A DNA stretch of 64,000 nt from Arthrobacter oryzae (GTDB taxonomy: Bacteria; Actinomycetota; Actinomycetes; Actinomycetales; Micrococcaceae), in the NCBI RefSeq assembly GCF_030718995.1, contig NZ_CP132204.1, positions 2,914,001 to 2,978,000 on the forward strand, given 5' to 3'. The position numbers and the translations under genes were made by a program. Shown here in pieces: positions 36,743 to 45,422 of this stretch; position 1 is the first letter of the stretch; every line of letters starts with the position of its first letter. The notes under the pieces are model-generated. The model did no database searches. It had not been told where the DNA came from and saw nothing but the letters and a program-made list of their open reading frames with translations.

Positions 36743-38122
36743 ATGACCAGAGCATCAACCCGCTGGGGCCGCACGGCCTCCGCCGTGACTGCAATGGCCC
36801 TTGCCGCAGGCAGCTTGGCAACGTCGCTGATCGCGGCACCGGAAGCCCGGGCCGATTCGTGGCGGGACAAACAGTACTGGCTGGCCGAGTCCGGCATCAC
36901 CAAGGCGTGGGAAGTCTCCAAGGGCGCCAACGTGAAAGTCGCCGTCATCGACAGCGGCGTGGACGCCAAGCACCCCGACCTGAAAGGCGCGGTCGTTGGC
37001 GGGAGCGACGCCTCCGGAGCGGGCAGCGCGGACGGGCAGAAGAGCATCGGCTCGAAGCCTGAACACGGGACCCTGGTGGCGACCATGCTGGCCGGCCGCG
37101 GCCACCAGCCGCCGAAAGCCACCGCGAGTCCCACGCCCGGCGCCACGCCGGCGCCCGGCCCCGACGGAATAGTGGGCGTCGCCCCCGAAGCGCAGATCCT
37201 GTCGGTGTCCACCTGGCTCGGGTCCCAGAACCCCGGCGGCAAGACGGACCAGGAACAGATCCCCGCGGCTGTCCGCTGGGCAGTGGACAACGGCGCACGC
37301 GTGATCAATATTTCGCTGGGCAGTACGTCGCCGGAATGGCCGCAGAGCTGGGACGCGGCCTTCCTTTATGCCGAGCAAAAGGACGTGGTCATCGTTGCCG
37401 CGGCCGGCAACCGGGTGGGCGGCAACGTGCAGGTGGGAGCTCCCGCAACCATACCGGGCGTACTGACGGTGGCAGGCCTGGATCGCGAAGGCGCAGCCAG
37501 CATCGATTCGTCATCCCAGGGGATCAGTATCGGGGTGGCAGCACCGGCCGAAAACCTGATCGGCGGCATGCCCGGAGACGGCTATGCGGAATGGGCCGGC
37601 ACGTCCGGCGCCACTCCGATCGTGTCCGGGGTCGCGGCCCTGATCCGTTCCAAATGGCCGGAAATGACAGCCAGCCAGGTTATTAACAGGATTGTGACCA
37701 CGGCCAAGGATGCCGGGGCGCCGGGCAAGGACCCCATTTACGGGTTTGGCGTCCTTAATGCTGAAGCCGCGTTGAAGGACGACGTTCCCGAAACGAAAAT
37801 CAACCCGCTGGGCACAGTGGCTGACTGGATCCGGATCCACCGCAGGGGCGAGGCCGCCGCAACCACGCCCGCCACCGAGCCCGGCAACACCCCCACGAGC
37901 GCCCCGCCCACCCTGCCCGCCGCCACGATTCCGGTGGCCGAGGCGCCGTCCCAGCTGGACAGTGCCGTGCCTGCCATAGTGGTGGTCGGTTTCGGAACGC
38001 TCTTCCTGGCCATCATTGCGGGCGCCCTCTTTCAGCTGCGAAGGGCGTCCAGGAACCCCCGGAACCTGCGCGAGGGGCCGGAGACCGGAGTGCTGGACAA
38101 AGTGGACTCCACCGGAACGTAA
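36743..38122 (+). CDS. mycosin-like S8 family serine protease, membrane anchored
   Basis: The 459-residue protein has a signal peptide (about residues 1-37, cleavage likely after EARA), a subtilisin domain with catalytic Asp70 (VIDSGVD), His108 (EHGTLVATMLAG), the oxyanion Asn in AAAGN and Ser288 (GTSGATPIVSG). A Pro/Thr-rich linker and a C-terminal membrane helix (VPAIVVVGFGTLFLAIIAGAL) follow. This is the type VII secretion mycosin architecture with a surface loop rich in Pro. No ESX genes are present in the window. ATG 36743 gives the signal peptide. Confidence 0.87.
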   Translation: MTRASTRWGRTASAVTAMALAAGSLATSLIAAPEARADSWRDKQYWLAESGITKAWEVSKGANVKVAVIDSGVDAKHPDLKGAVVGGSDASGAGSADGQKSIGSKPEHGTLVATMLAGRGHQPPKATASPTPGATPAPGPDGIVGVAPEAQILSVSTWLGSQNPGGKTDQEQIPAAVRWAVDNGARVINISLGSTSPEWPQSWDAAFLYAEQKDVVIVAAAGNRVGGNVQVGAPATIPGVLTVAGLDREGAASIDSSSQGISIGVAAPAENLIGGMPGDGYAEWAGTSGATPIVSGVAALIRSKWPEMTASQVINRIVTTAKDAGAPGKDPIYGFGVLNAEAALKDDVPETKINPLGTVADWIRIHRRGEAAATTPATEPGNTPTSAPPTLPAATIPVAEAPSQLDSAVPAIVVVGFGTLFLAIIAGALFQLRRASRNPRNLREGPETGVLDKVDSTGT

Positions 38123-38137
38123 CGGGGACGATTTACT

Positions 38138-38155
38138 TAGTGAAGATTTTCACAA
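38138..38155 (+). promoter_or_regulatory. Rex-like operator upstream of ndh
   Basis: TAGTGAA-GATT-TTCACAA matches the Rex consensus TTGTGAA-N4-TTCACAA at all but one defined base. A TATTCT -10 candidate lies at 38163-38168, so the site overlaps the -35 area and would block transcription when bound. Rex senses the NADH/NAD ratio and is known to repress ndh in Bacillus subtilis. Confidence 0.75.
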
Positions 38156-38174
38156 ACTACTGTATTCTTGAGTC

Positions 38175-39644
38175 ATGGCAACAACCCCACAGCTCCAGGA
38201 CCGTCCCAGGGTACTCGTCGTCGGCGGCGGGTACGTCGGCCTGTACGTAGCCCTCAAACTGCAGAACAAGATCGCGAATGCCGGTGGCATCGTCACCGTC
38301 GTTGATCCCCTGCCCTACATGACCTACCAGCCCTTCCTGCCGGAAGTTGCCGGCGGAAACATCGAGGCGCGCCACGCTGTCGTCTCCCACCGCCAGCACT
38401 TGAAGCAGACGGAACTTATCCAGGGCCGGGTCACCTCGATCGACCACGCGAACCGGACAGCCGTGGTTGCCCCGTCCGACGGCGGGCCGAACTTTGAGGT
38501 GCCGTACTTCGACGTCGTAATGGCCGCAGGTGCCATTACCCGTACCTTCCCCATCAAGGGCCTGGCGGACAAGGGCATCGGCCTGAAGACCATCGAGGAA
38601 GCGGTTGCGCTGCGCAACAAGGTCCTCGAGCGGATTGAAGCCGGTTCCACCATTACCGATCCCGCCGAGCGCGCCCGTGCCCTCACTTTCGTGGTGGTTG
38701 GCGGCGGTTTCGCCGGCATCGAGTGCATCACCGAGATGGAAGACCTTGCCCGCGCGGCAGTCAAAAACAACCCCCGCGTCAAGCAGGAGGAAGTCCGCTT
38801 CGTCCTGGTTGAAGCCATGGGCCGCATCATGCCCGAGGTCACGGCCAAGCAGGCAGACTGGGTTGTGGAACACCTGCGCAGCCGCGGCATCGAGGTGCTA
38901 CTGAACACCTCGCTGGACAACGCCGAGGGCTCCCTGAAGCTCATCAACCTTCCGGACAAGACCGCCGCGCAGGAATTCGAAGCGGACACCCTCGTCTGGA
39001 CTGCCGGTGTGCAGGCCAACCCGATGGTCCGCTCCACCGATTTCCCGCTGGAGCCGCGCGGCCGCGTCCGCGTTCTCCCGGACCTCCGCGTCGCAGGCGA
39101 CGAAGGCATCATCGAAAACGCCTGGGCTGCCGGCGACATCGCCGCCGTGCCGGACCTTACGGGCAGCGGCCTGCCGGACGGCACGTGCGTACCGAACGCG
39201 CAGCACGCCCTTCGCCAGGCCAAGCGCCTCGCGAAGAACCTGTGGGCTTCCCGCTGGGACAAGGAGCTCAAGGACTACAAGCACAAGAACCTGGGCGCCG
39301 TTGCCGGCTTCGGCGAATGGAAGGGTGTTGCCAACATCAACCTCCTAGGCCGGATCGGGCTCAAGGGCCCCCTGGCCTGGCTGGCGCACCGTGGCTACCA
39401 CGGAATGGCCATGCCCACGTTCGAGCGCAAGTTCCGCGTTATCTTCAACTGGATCCTGAGCTTCTTCATGGGCCGCGACACCACTCAGCTGGTGGACCTG
39501 GAAAACCCGCGCGGAGCATTCGTCGCCGCGGCCACCCCTGCCCCGAAGCCGGCAGCTGCCCCCGCCGCACCGGTGGCTGACAAGCCTGCCGGATCCGGCA
39601 GCAGCAGCCAGGCGAAGCAGCCTGTGTCGGCTGACACGAAGTAG
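38175..39644 (+). CDS. ndh: type II NADH dehydrogenase
   Basis: Ndh is a single-subunit, non-proton-pumping NADH:quinone oxidoreductase attached to the membrane. The 489-residue protein has two Rossmann motifs (VLVVGGGYVGLYVALKL for FAD and VVVGGGFAGIECITEM for NADH), PYMTYQPFLPEVAGG and a late TGSGLPDGTCVPNAQHALRQA. A Pro/Ala-rich tail ends the protein. The -10 position suggests a transcript starting at the ATG, hence leaderless, consistent with the lack of a good ribosome-binding site. Confidence 0.93.
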   Translation: MATTPQLQDRPRVLVVGGGYVGLYVALKLQNKIANAGGIVTVVDPLPYMTYQPFLPEVAGGNIEARHAVVSHRQHLKQTELIQGRVTSIDHANRTAVVAPSDGGPNFEVPYFDVVMAAGAITRTFPIKGLADKGIGLKTIEEAVALRNKVLERIEAGSTITDPAERARALTFVVVGGGFAGIECITEMEDLARAAVKNNPRVKQEEVRFVLVEAMGRIMPEVTAKQADWVVEHLRSRGIEVLLNTSLDNAEGSLKLINLPDKTAAQEFEADTLVWTAGVQANPMVRSTDFPLEPRGRVRVLPDLRVAGDEGIIENAWAAGDIAAVPDLTGSGLPDGTCVPNAQHALRQAKRLAKNLWASRWDKELKDYKHKNLGAVAGFGEWKGVANINLLGRIGLKGPLAWLAHRGYHGMAMPTFERKFRVIFNWILSFFMGRDTTQLVDLENPRGAFVAAATPAPKPAAAPAAPVADKPAGSGSSSQAKQPVSADTK

Positions 39645-39676
39645 CTTCCGTCCCGGCGTCACACCTGAAATCACCG

Positions 39677-39720
39677 GCAACGGCGGTCGTTCCCCACGGG
39701 CACGGCCGCCGTTGCTGTTT
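39677..39720 (+). terminator. ndh terminator
   Basis: The perfect 10-bp stem GCAACGGCGG/CCGCCGTTGC (39677-39686 with 39706-39715) is followed by TGTTT, 32 bp after the ndh stop. Confidence 0.85.
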
Positions 39721-39729
39721 AATGGCTCA

Positions 39730-40674
39730 ATGACTGGTGAAAAGGACATCCGGACCCTCCTGGCATCGATCCACCCCGTGCTCCGCGAGGGGGAGTATGT
39801 GTATGTTTTGTGGCCCTACGGCAGGCCGCTCGCTCCCGGCATTGAGGCCGCTGTCCGGGAAGCGGAAGGGCTCACCGTGGTGCTGCCCCGGGCCGAGGCA
39901 GACAGGCTCGAGCTTCGCTACGACTTTGTTGCCGCCTGGATCACGCTGCAGGTGCACTCCTCGCTTGAAGCACTGGGGCTGACGGCCGCAGTCAGTGCAG
40001 CGCTCACCGAAGCCCACATCAGCTGCAACGTCCTCGCCGGATTCCATCACGACCATCTCCTGGTTCCGGTGGCCGACGCGGACCGCGCCCTGGAGATTCT
40101 GCACGAGCTCGCGGCGTCAAGCTCCGACAAGCCTGCGCCCCCGCTCGTACTGCGCACCGAGCAGCCGGAAGACCGGCCGGCGATCCTGGAGCTCACCGCG
40201 GCTGCCTTCTCTGTGTCGCCGGAGACCGGGCTGCCCGTGGACGGCGAACCGGTGGAAGTGGGTTTGTTGAAGCAGCTCTTCGACTGTGACGAGTACTTGC
40301 CGGAGTTCAGCATCGTCGCCGAACAGAACGGCGAGGTGGTGGGCCACGTCATCAGCACGCGGGGCTGGGTGGGGGAGTTGGGGCTGTTGGGCCTTGGCCC
40401 CATCAGCGTCGTGCCGCGGCTGCAGCGGCACGGCATCGGCTCGGCGCTGATGCAGGAAACCGTCGTGCGGGCGAACGCCGCGGGGGAGCGGGGCATCGCC
40501 CTGCTGGGCGGCCCGGAGTACTACTCCCGTTTCGGCTTTGTGCCCTCGGTTTCACTGGGCATCGAGCCCCCGCAGGCCGAGTGGGGGGACTTCTTCCAAC
40601 TGCTTCCGCTCGCCGTCTGGCCGGGAGGCATCCACGGCACGTTCCGGTATGCCGGGCCCTTCGAACGGCTCTGA
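39730..40674 (+). CDS. ACT domain - GNAT acetyltransferase fusion protein
   Basis: The N-terminal half (about residues 1-130: EYVYVLWPYGRPL, then ELRYDFVAAWITLQVHSSLE and FHHDHLLVPVADADRALEIL) looks like an ACT/CASTOR-type amino-acid-binding domain. The C-terminal half (about 140-314) is a GNAT N-acetyltransferase with a degenerate acetyl-CoA loop (VPRLQRHGIGSALMQETV) and GGPEYYSRFGFVP. The fusion suggests amino-acid-sensing acetylation of an unknown target. ATG 39730 gives 314 residues; a slightly earlier in-frame start lies in the ndh terminator. Confidence 0.78.
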   Translation: MTGEKDIRTLLASIHPVLREGEYVYVLWPYGRPLAPGIEAAVREAEGLTVVLPRAEADRLELRYDFVAAWITLQVHSSLEALGLTAAVSAALTEAHISCNVLAGFHHDHLLVPVADADRALEILHELAASSSDKPAPPLVLRTEQPEDRPAILELTAAAFSVSPETGLPVDGEPVEVGLLKQLFDCDEYLPEFSIVAEQNGEVVGHVISTRGWVGELGLLGLGPISVVPRLQRHGIGSALMQETVVRANAAGERGIALLGGPEYYSRFGFVPSVSLGIEPPQAEWGDFFQLLPLAVWPGGIHGTFRYAGPFERL

Positions 40675-40694
40675 CGGGATACCATTGACCGGGC

Positions 40695-40768
40695 GCCCCA
40701 GTAGCCCAATTGGCAGAGGCAGCGGACTTAAAATCCGCGTGTTGTGGGTTCGAGTCCCACCTGGGGTA
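40695..40768 (+). tRNA. tRNA with anticodon UAA (Leu), short variable loop
   Basis: The 74-nt sequence folds into a full cloverleaf: acceptor GCCCCAG/CTGGGGT with a closing G-U, a D arm with GCC/GGC, anticodon stem GCGGA/TCCGC with loop CTTAAAA giving anticodon TAA, and T arm GTGGG/CCCAC with loop TTCGAGT. The discriminator is A. CCA is not encoded. The variable loop is only 5 nt, whereas bacterial leucine tRNAs normally have a long variable arm. The identity Leu is from the anticodon and A73. Confidence 0.85.
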
Positions 40769-40909
40769 CTTTTCGCGCAGTCGACCTCCCACAATGCCGC
40801 GCCTCGATCCGCCGCGCCGGCCTTCAGGCTGACCTCTTCCGGCCGGCTGCTTCCCGCGTGTCCCCGTCTTTTCCCCGTGGTTTCCCATATGCAACGACTG
40901 TTATAAGGA

Positions 40910-40925
40910 TGTGACCATAGTCACT
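40910..40925 (+). promoter_or_regulatory. CRP/GlxR-like site upstream of livK
   Basis: TGTGA-CCATAG-TCACT matches the consensus TGTGA-N6-TCACA at nine of ten defined bases. It is centred about 107 bp before the livK ATG, in a 256-bp region that otherwise shows no gene. A matching site lies before livH. Confidence 0.65.
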
Positions 40926-41024
40926 TATGTTCGCCGGGAAATTGCATTAGCTTGAATCTAAATCAGGAACACCTGGTAATTCGCATCAAAGGCCGTTCGC
41001 ACCTTTCGATCGAGGAGACTCTCA

Positions 41025-42374
41025 ATGATTTCACTCCCCCAGGCGGCGCCGCGAGTCGCTAAGCTCACAGCGCTTAGCATCGGCGTCGCCCTACTGGCTA
41101 CGGCTTGTGGCGGCTCGTCCACCCCGAGTTCGACAGGCTCAACCACCCCTGCAGCATCCGGAATTGCCTGCCCCGCGCCGAGCGCCACCGGCAGTGCCAC
41201 CACCGGAGCAGGCGCCGGCGGCTCGGTTCCGGCCTCGACCACCACAACCGACACCCCGCTTAAGATTGGATCGCTCCTGCCGACAACGGGGTCGCTGGCG
41301 TTCCTCGGCCCGCCCGAAATTGCCGGTGTCAACCTTGGCATCAAGGAAGTCAATGACGCCGGCGGCGTCCTCGGCAAGCCCGTCGAGGTGATCCACCGCG
41401 ACTCCGGTGACACCAAGACGGACATCGCCACGCAGTCCACCACCGCGCTTCTTGGCAGCGGCGTCAGCGCCATCATCGGCGCTGCTTCCTCAGGTGTTTC
41501 CAAGACAGTCATCAACCAGATCACCGGCGCCGGCGTCATCCAGTTCTCGCCTGCGAACACGTCGCCTGACTTCACCACCTGGGATGACAAGGGCCTCTAC
41601 TGGCGCACGGCTCCTTCGGATGTGCTCCAGGGCAAGGTCCTCGGAAACTACATGGCTACCTGTGGTGCCCAGACCGTCGGCATGATCGTCCTGAACGACG
41701 CCTACGGCACGGGCCTGGCAAAGAACGTCAAGTCGGCGTTCGAAGCTGCCGGCGGCAAGGTGGTTGCCGAGGAGCTCTTCAACGAAGGCGATTCGCAGTT
41801 CAGCAGTCAGGTAGACAAGGTCATCGCAGCCAAGCCTGACGCCATTGCCCTGATCACCTTCGACCAGGCCAAGAGCATCGTCCCCTTGATGACCGGCAAG
41901 GGCATCAAGGCAACCCAGATGTTCCTGGTGGACGGAAACACGTCGGACTACAGCAAGGACTTCCAGGCGGGCACGCTGAAGGGCGCCCAGGGCACCATCC
42001 CGGGCACGTTCGCCAAGGAGGACTTCAAGAAGAAGCTGCTGGCCATTGACCCGGCCCTGAAGGATTACAGCTACGCCGGCGAGTCCTACGATGCAGTCAA
42101 CCTCATTGCGCTGGCAGCCGAGGCTGCGAAGAGCACCAAGGGCACCGACGTCGCCAAGCAGCTGAAGGCAGTCTCCGAATCCGGCGAGAAGTGCACCGAC
42201 TTCCCGTCCTGCGTCACCCTGCTGCGCAACGGCAAGGACATCGACTACGACGGCCAGTCCGGTCCGGTGACCTTCTCCGAGGCAGGCGACCCGACGGAAG
42301 CCTATATCGGCATCTACGAGTACCAGGATGACAACACCTACAAGCCGTCCAAGGAAGAATTCGGCAAGCTGTAA
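41025..42374 (+). CDS. livK: branched-chain amino-acid ABC transporter substrate-binding lipoprotein
   Basis: The 449-residue protein has a lipoprotein signal (lipobox LLATAC, Cys28), a Ser/Thr/Pro-rich spacer and a type I periplasmic-binding fold (LKIGSLLPTTGSLAFLG, LGSGVSAIIGAASSG). It is tethered to the outer membrane face and should feed the LivHMGF complex encoded convergently downstream. GAGGAG precedes the ATG. Its ligand may be leucine, isoleucine, valine or a related compound, as this family varies. Confidence 0.9.
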   Translation: MISLPQAAPRVAKLTALSIGVALLATACGGSSTPSSTGSTTPAASGIACPAPSATGSATTGAGAGGSVPASTTTTDTPLKIGSLLPTTGSLAFLGPPEIAGVNLGIKEVNDAGGVLGKPVEVIHRDSGDTKTDIATQSTTALLGSGVSAIIGAASSGVSKTVINQITGAGVIQFSPANTSPDFTTWDDKGLYWRTAPSDVLQGKVLGNYMATCGAQTVGMIVLNDAYGTGLAKNVKSAFEAAGGKVVAEELFNEGDSQFSSQVDKVIAAKPDAIALITFDQAKSIVPLMTGKGIKATQMFLVDGNTSDYSKDFQAGTLKGAQGTIPGTFAKEDFKKKLLAIDPALKDYSYAGESYDAVNLIALAAEAAKSTKGTDVAKQLKAVSESGEKCTDFPSCVTLLRNGKDIDYDGQSGPVTFSEAGDPTEAYIGIYEYQDDNTYKPSKEEFGKL

Positions 42375-42394
42375 AGCCGCCTCACCCTAGACAA

Positions 42395-42430
42395 CAGAAA
42401 GCCCCCGTCCGGCCGGACGGGGGCTTTCTG
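42395..42430. terminator. bidirectional terminator after livK
   Basis: A perfect 36-bp palindrome (42395-42412 with 42413-42430) with AGAAAGCCCCCGTCC arms lies 20 bp after the livK stop. Its A-rich and T-rich ends let it act in both directions. Confidence 0.85.
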
Positions 42431-42470
42431 TTGCCTGGGTGGTGGCTCCAGAACTAAGGGCGCCGGAGGA

Positions 42471-42490
42471 AGGCGCTTGTGAAAGCGCCT
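42471..42490. terminator. second hairpin in the livK-livF gap
   Basis: AGGCGCTT/AAGCGCCT with loop GTGA is followed by TTG. It lies between the two flanking terminators, within 140 bp rich in GGCGCC copies (near 42460 and 42513). Confidence 0.55.
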
Positions 42491-42572
42491 TTGTTGCGTG
42501 AGGAACGAGCGCAGGCGCCGAGCAAACGGCTGCTGAGGCGCCCGCACCCATCCCGTGGCCCCGGACACGCAG

Positions 42573-42602
42573 AAGGGCCGCCACCTTGCGGTGACGGCCC
42601 TT
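42573..42602 (-). terminator. livF terminator
   Basis: The stem AAGGGCCG/CGGCCCTT (42573-42580 with 42595-42602) with inner CACC/GGTG and a TTGC loop lies 20 bp after the livF stop on the minus strand. Confidence 0.75.
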
Positions 42603-42622
42603 GTGCGGCTCCTGGCGGTGGT

Positions 42623-43389
<767 letters not shown>

Positions 43390-43393
<4 letters not shown>

Positions 43394-44448
43394 TCTGTGT
43401 CCTTCTTCCTGGTTTCGGGCGTCACCGTGGCAGAGTCCGTTTCAGGGGCAATGACGTCGACGGCGATAATGCCGGCGTTTTCGGTGCCCACGATTGACTC
43501 CTCGTCGGCCACGAGCTCGGCAGCCAGTTCCTTGATGCCTTCAGCGTCGCCCAGATCGACGTCGTGGTGGGCGCCCAGGTAGGCGTCAATCACGGCGGGG
43601 TTCTTCATGACCTCAACAGGCGGGCCTTCGGCGACGATCTTGCCTTCGGCCATCACCACAACCCAGTCGGCGATGTGGCGCACCATGTTCATGTCGTGCT
43701 CCACGAAGAGCACGGTCATGCCCTCCGCCTTGAGGTTCTTGATGTGGTCAAGGAGGGACTGGGTCAGTGCCGGATTGACGCCGGCCATTGGCTCATCCAG
43801 CATCACGAGCTTGGGCCTGACCATCAGCGACCGCGCCATTTCAAGGAGTTTTCGCTGACCGCCGGACAACGACGCCGCGTAGTCGTCCTTCTTCGCGTCC
43901 AGTTTGAACTTCTCCAGCAGGACGTTTGCCTGCGCCGTGATCTCCTTTTCCCGGCCGCCCCACATGCCCTTGAACAGTGCCTTGGAGAGCCGCTCGCCGG
44001 GCTGCTCCGAGCCGCCCAGCCGCATGTTTTCCATGACGGTCAGTTTGCCCATCACCTTGGTCAGCTGGAACGTGCGGACCATGCCCATCCGTGCCACCTT
44101 GTAGGGGGAGACGCCGGCGAGGCTGTTGCCTTCGAACTGCCACTTGCCGGAGTTCGGCGTGTCAAAGCCGGTCAGCAGGTTGAACAGGGTGGTCTTGCCG
44201 GCCCCGTTGGGTCCGATCAGCGCCGTGATCTTGTGCCGGGGGATCTCAAGGTATTCGACGTCGACGGCGTTGATGCCGCCGAAGCTCCGCGTGACATTTT
44301 CGGCGACGACGATCGGGTCGCGCTTCTTGCAGCCGGGGGCTGTTTCGCCGGCCGCGATCGGCCGCGTGTCCGTCATGTAGTCAATATTCTCGGTGTTACC
44401 GCTGTTCCTAGTGCCACTTGATGTTGGCACATTGCGTTGTTCACTCAT
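43390..44448 (-). CDS. livG: branched-chain amino-acid ABC transporter ATPase LivG
   Basis: The 352-residue product is a LivG-type ATPase: Walker A GPNGAGKTT, signature LSGGQRKLLEMARSL, Walker B KLVMLDEPMAGVNP and the LivG tail EGPPVEVMKNPAVIDAYLG. It has about 55 extra N-terminal residues and about 50 extra C-terminal acidic residues beyond the usual 255. ATG 44448 overlaps the livM stop as ATGA, so I use it; an internal ATG near residue 29 is also possible. Confidence 0.9.
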
Positions 44449-45413
44449 GCGAACGCCAACTCCTTCTTGTTGCCGAAGACGCCCTGGGGCCGGAAGATCA
44501 TCAGCAGCATCAGGGCAACACCCACGAGGATGTAGCGCAGCTGCCCCGCCTGGACCGTGTTCAGCCATGTGACCGCACCGGACTCAATGAGGCCGTAGAG
44601 AATGCCCTGGGTGAGCGAAAGCACCACCCAGAAGATCATGGCGCCCACCACCGGACCGAGGACCGTCCCGAGGCCGCCCAGGAGCAGGCAGGTGTACAGG
44701 AAGAACGTCAGCTCGGTGCCGTAGTTGGCGGGCTGGACTGCGCCGCGGGGAAGGGTGAAGATCATGCCGGCCAGAGCGCCCAGGACGCCGCCGATGACCA
44801 GTGCCTGCATCTTGTAGGCGTAGACGTTCTTGCCCAGCGAGCGGACCGCATTTTCGTCCTCGCGGATGCCCTTGAGGACGCGTCCCCACGGGCTGCGCAT
44901 CAGGAGCCACACCAGGGTGCAGCAGATGACGACGAGTCCCCAGCCCACAACACGGATGAAGAAGTCCCTGTTGTTCATGCCGAAGTACGAGCCCTCCGGG
45001 AACGGGTTCATGGCGTAGAAGCCGCCCTCGAAGGCTGCCAGTCCGTTGGCGGAACCCGTCACGGACGTCAGCTGGTTGGTGGTGACGATGTAGCGGACGA
45101 TTTCCGCCGCCGCAATCGTCACGATGGCCAGGTAGTCGGCACGCAGGCGCAGGGTGGGAATACCCAGCAGCAGCGCGAAGATCGCCGAGCAGATGACGGC
45201 GATGAGCAGGCCGACGAAGAACGGCACGCCGAAAGTCAGCGTGGAGATGGCGAAGCCGTAGGCGCCTACCGCCATGAAGCCCGCCTGCCCGAAGTTCAGC
45301 AGGCCGGAGTAGCCGAAGTGAACGGCGAGGCCAAGCGCGGCCAGCGCGTACGCCGCCGTCGTCGGGCTGAAAAGTTCACCGGCAGCGCTGGAGAAAATGA
45401 ATCCCAAGTCCAT
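44445..45413 (-). CDS. livM: branched-chain amino-acid ABC transporter permease LivM
   Basis: The 322-residue permease has eight to nine helices with the family segments SGLLNFGQAGFMAVGAYGFA and SPWGRVLKGIREDENAVRSLGKNVY, the latter a cytoplasmic coupling loop. It forms the heteromeric channel with LivH. It lies 9 bp after the livH stop. Confidence 0.93.
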   Translation of the reverse strand: MDLGFIFSSAAGELFSPTTAAYALAALGLAVHFGYSGLLNFGQAGFMAVGAYGFAISTLTFGVPFFVGLLIAVICSAIFALLLGIPTLRLRADYLAIVTIAAAEIVRYIVTTNQLTSVTGSANGLAAFEGGFYAMNPFPEGSYFGMNNRDFFIRVVGWGLVVICCTLVWLLMRSPWGRVLKGIREDENAVRSLGKNVYAYKMQALVIGGVLGALAGMIFTLPRGAVQPANYGTELTFFLYTCLLLGGLGTVLGPVVGAMIFWVVLSLTQGILYGLIESGAVTWLNTVQAGQLRYILVGVALMLLMIFRPQGVFGNKKELAFA

Positions 45414-45422
45414 GGCTGTCTC

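Noticed and set aside
42431..42572. Possible small gene or mobile element between livK and livF
   Set aside because: No start with a ribosome-binding site or family match; the region is a set of hairpins and GGCGCC repeats.
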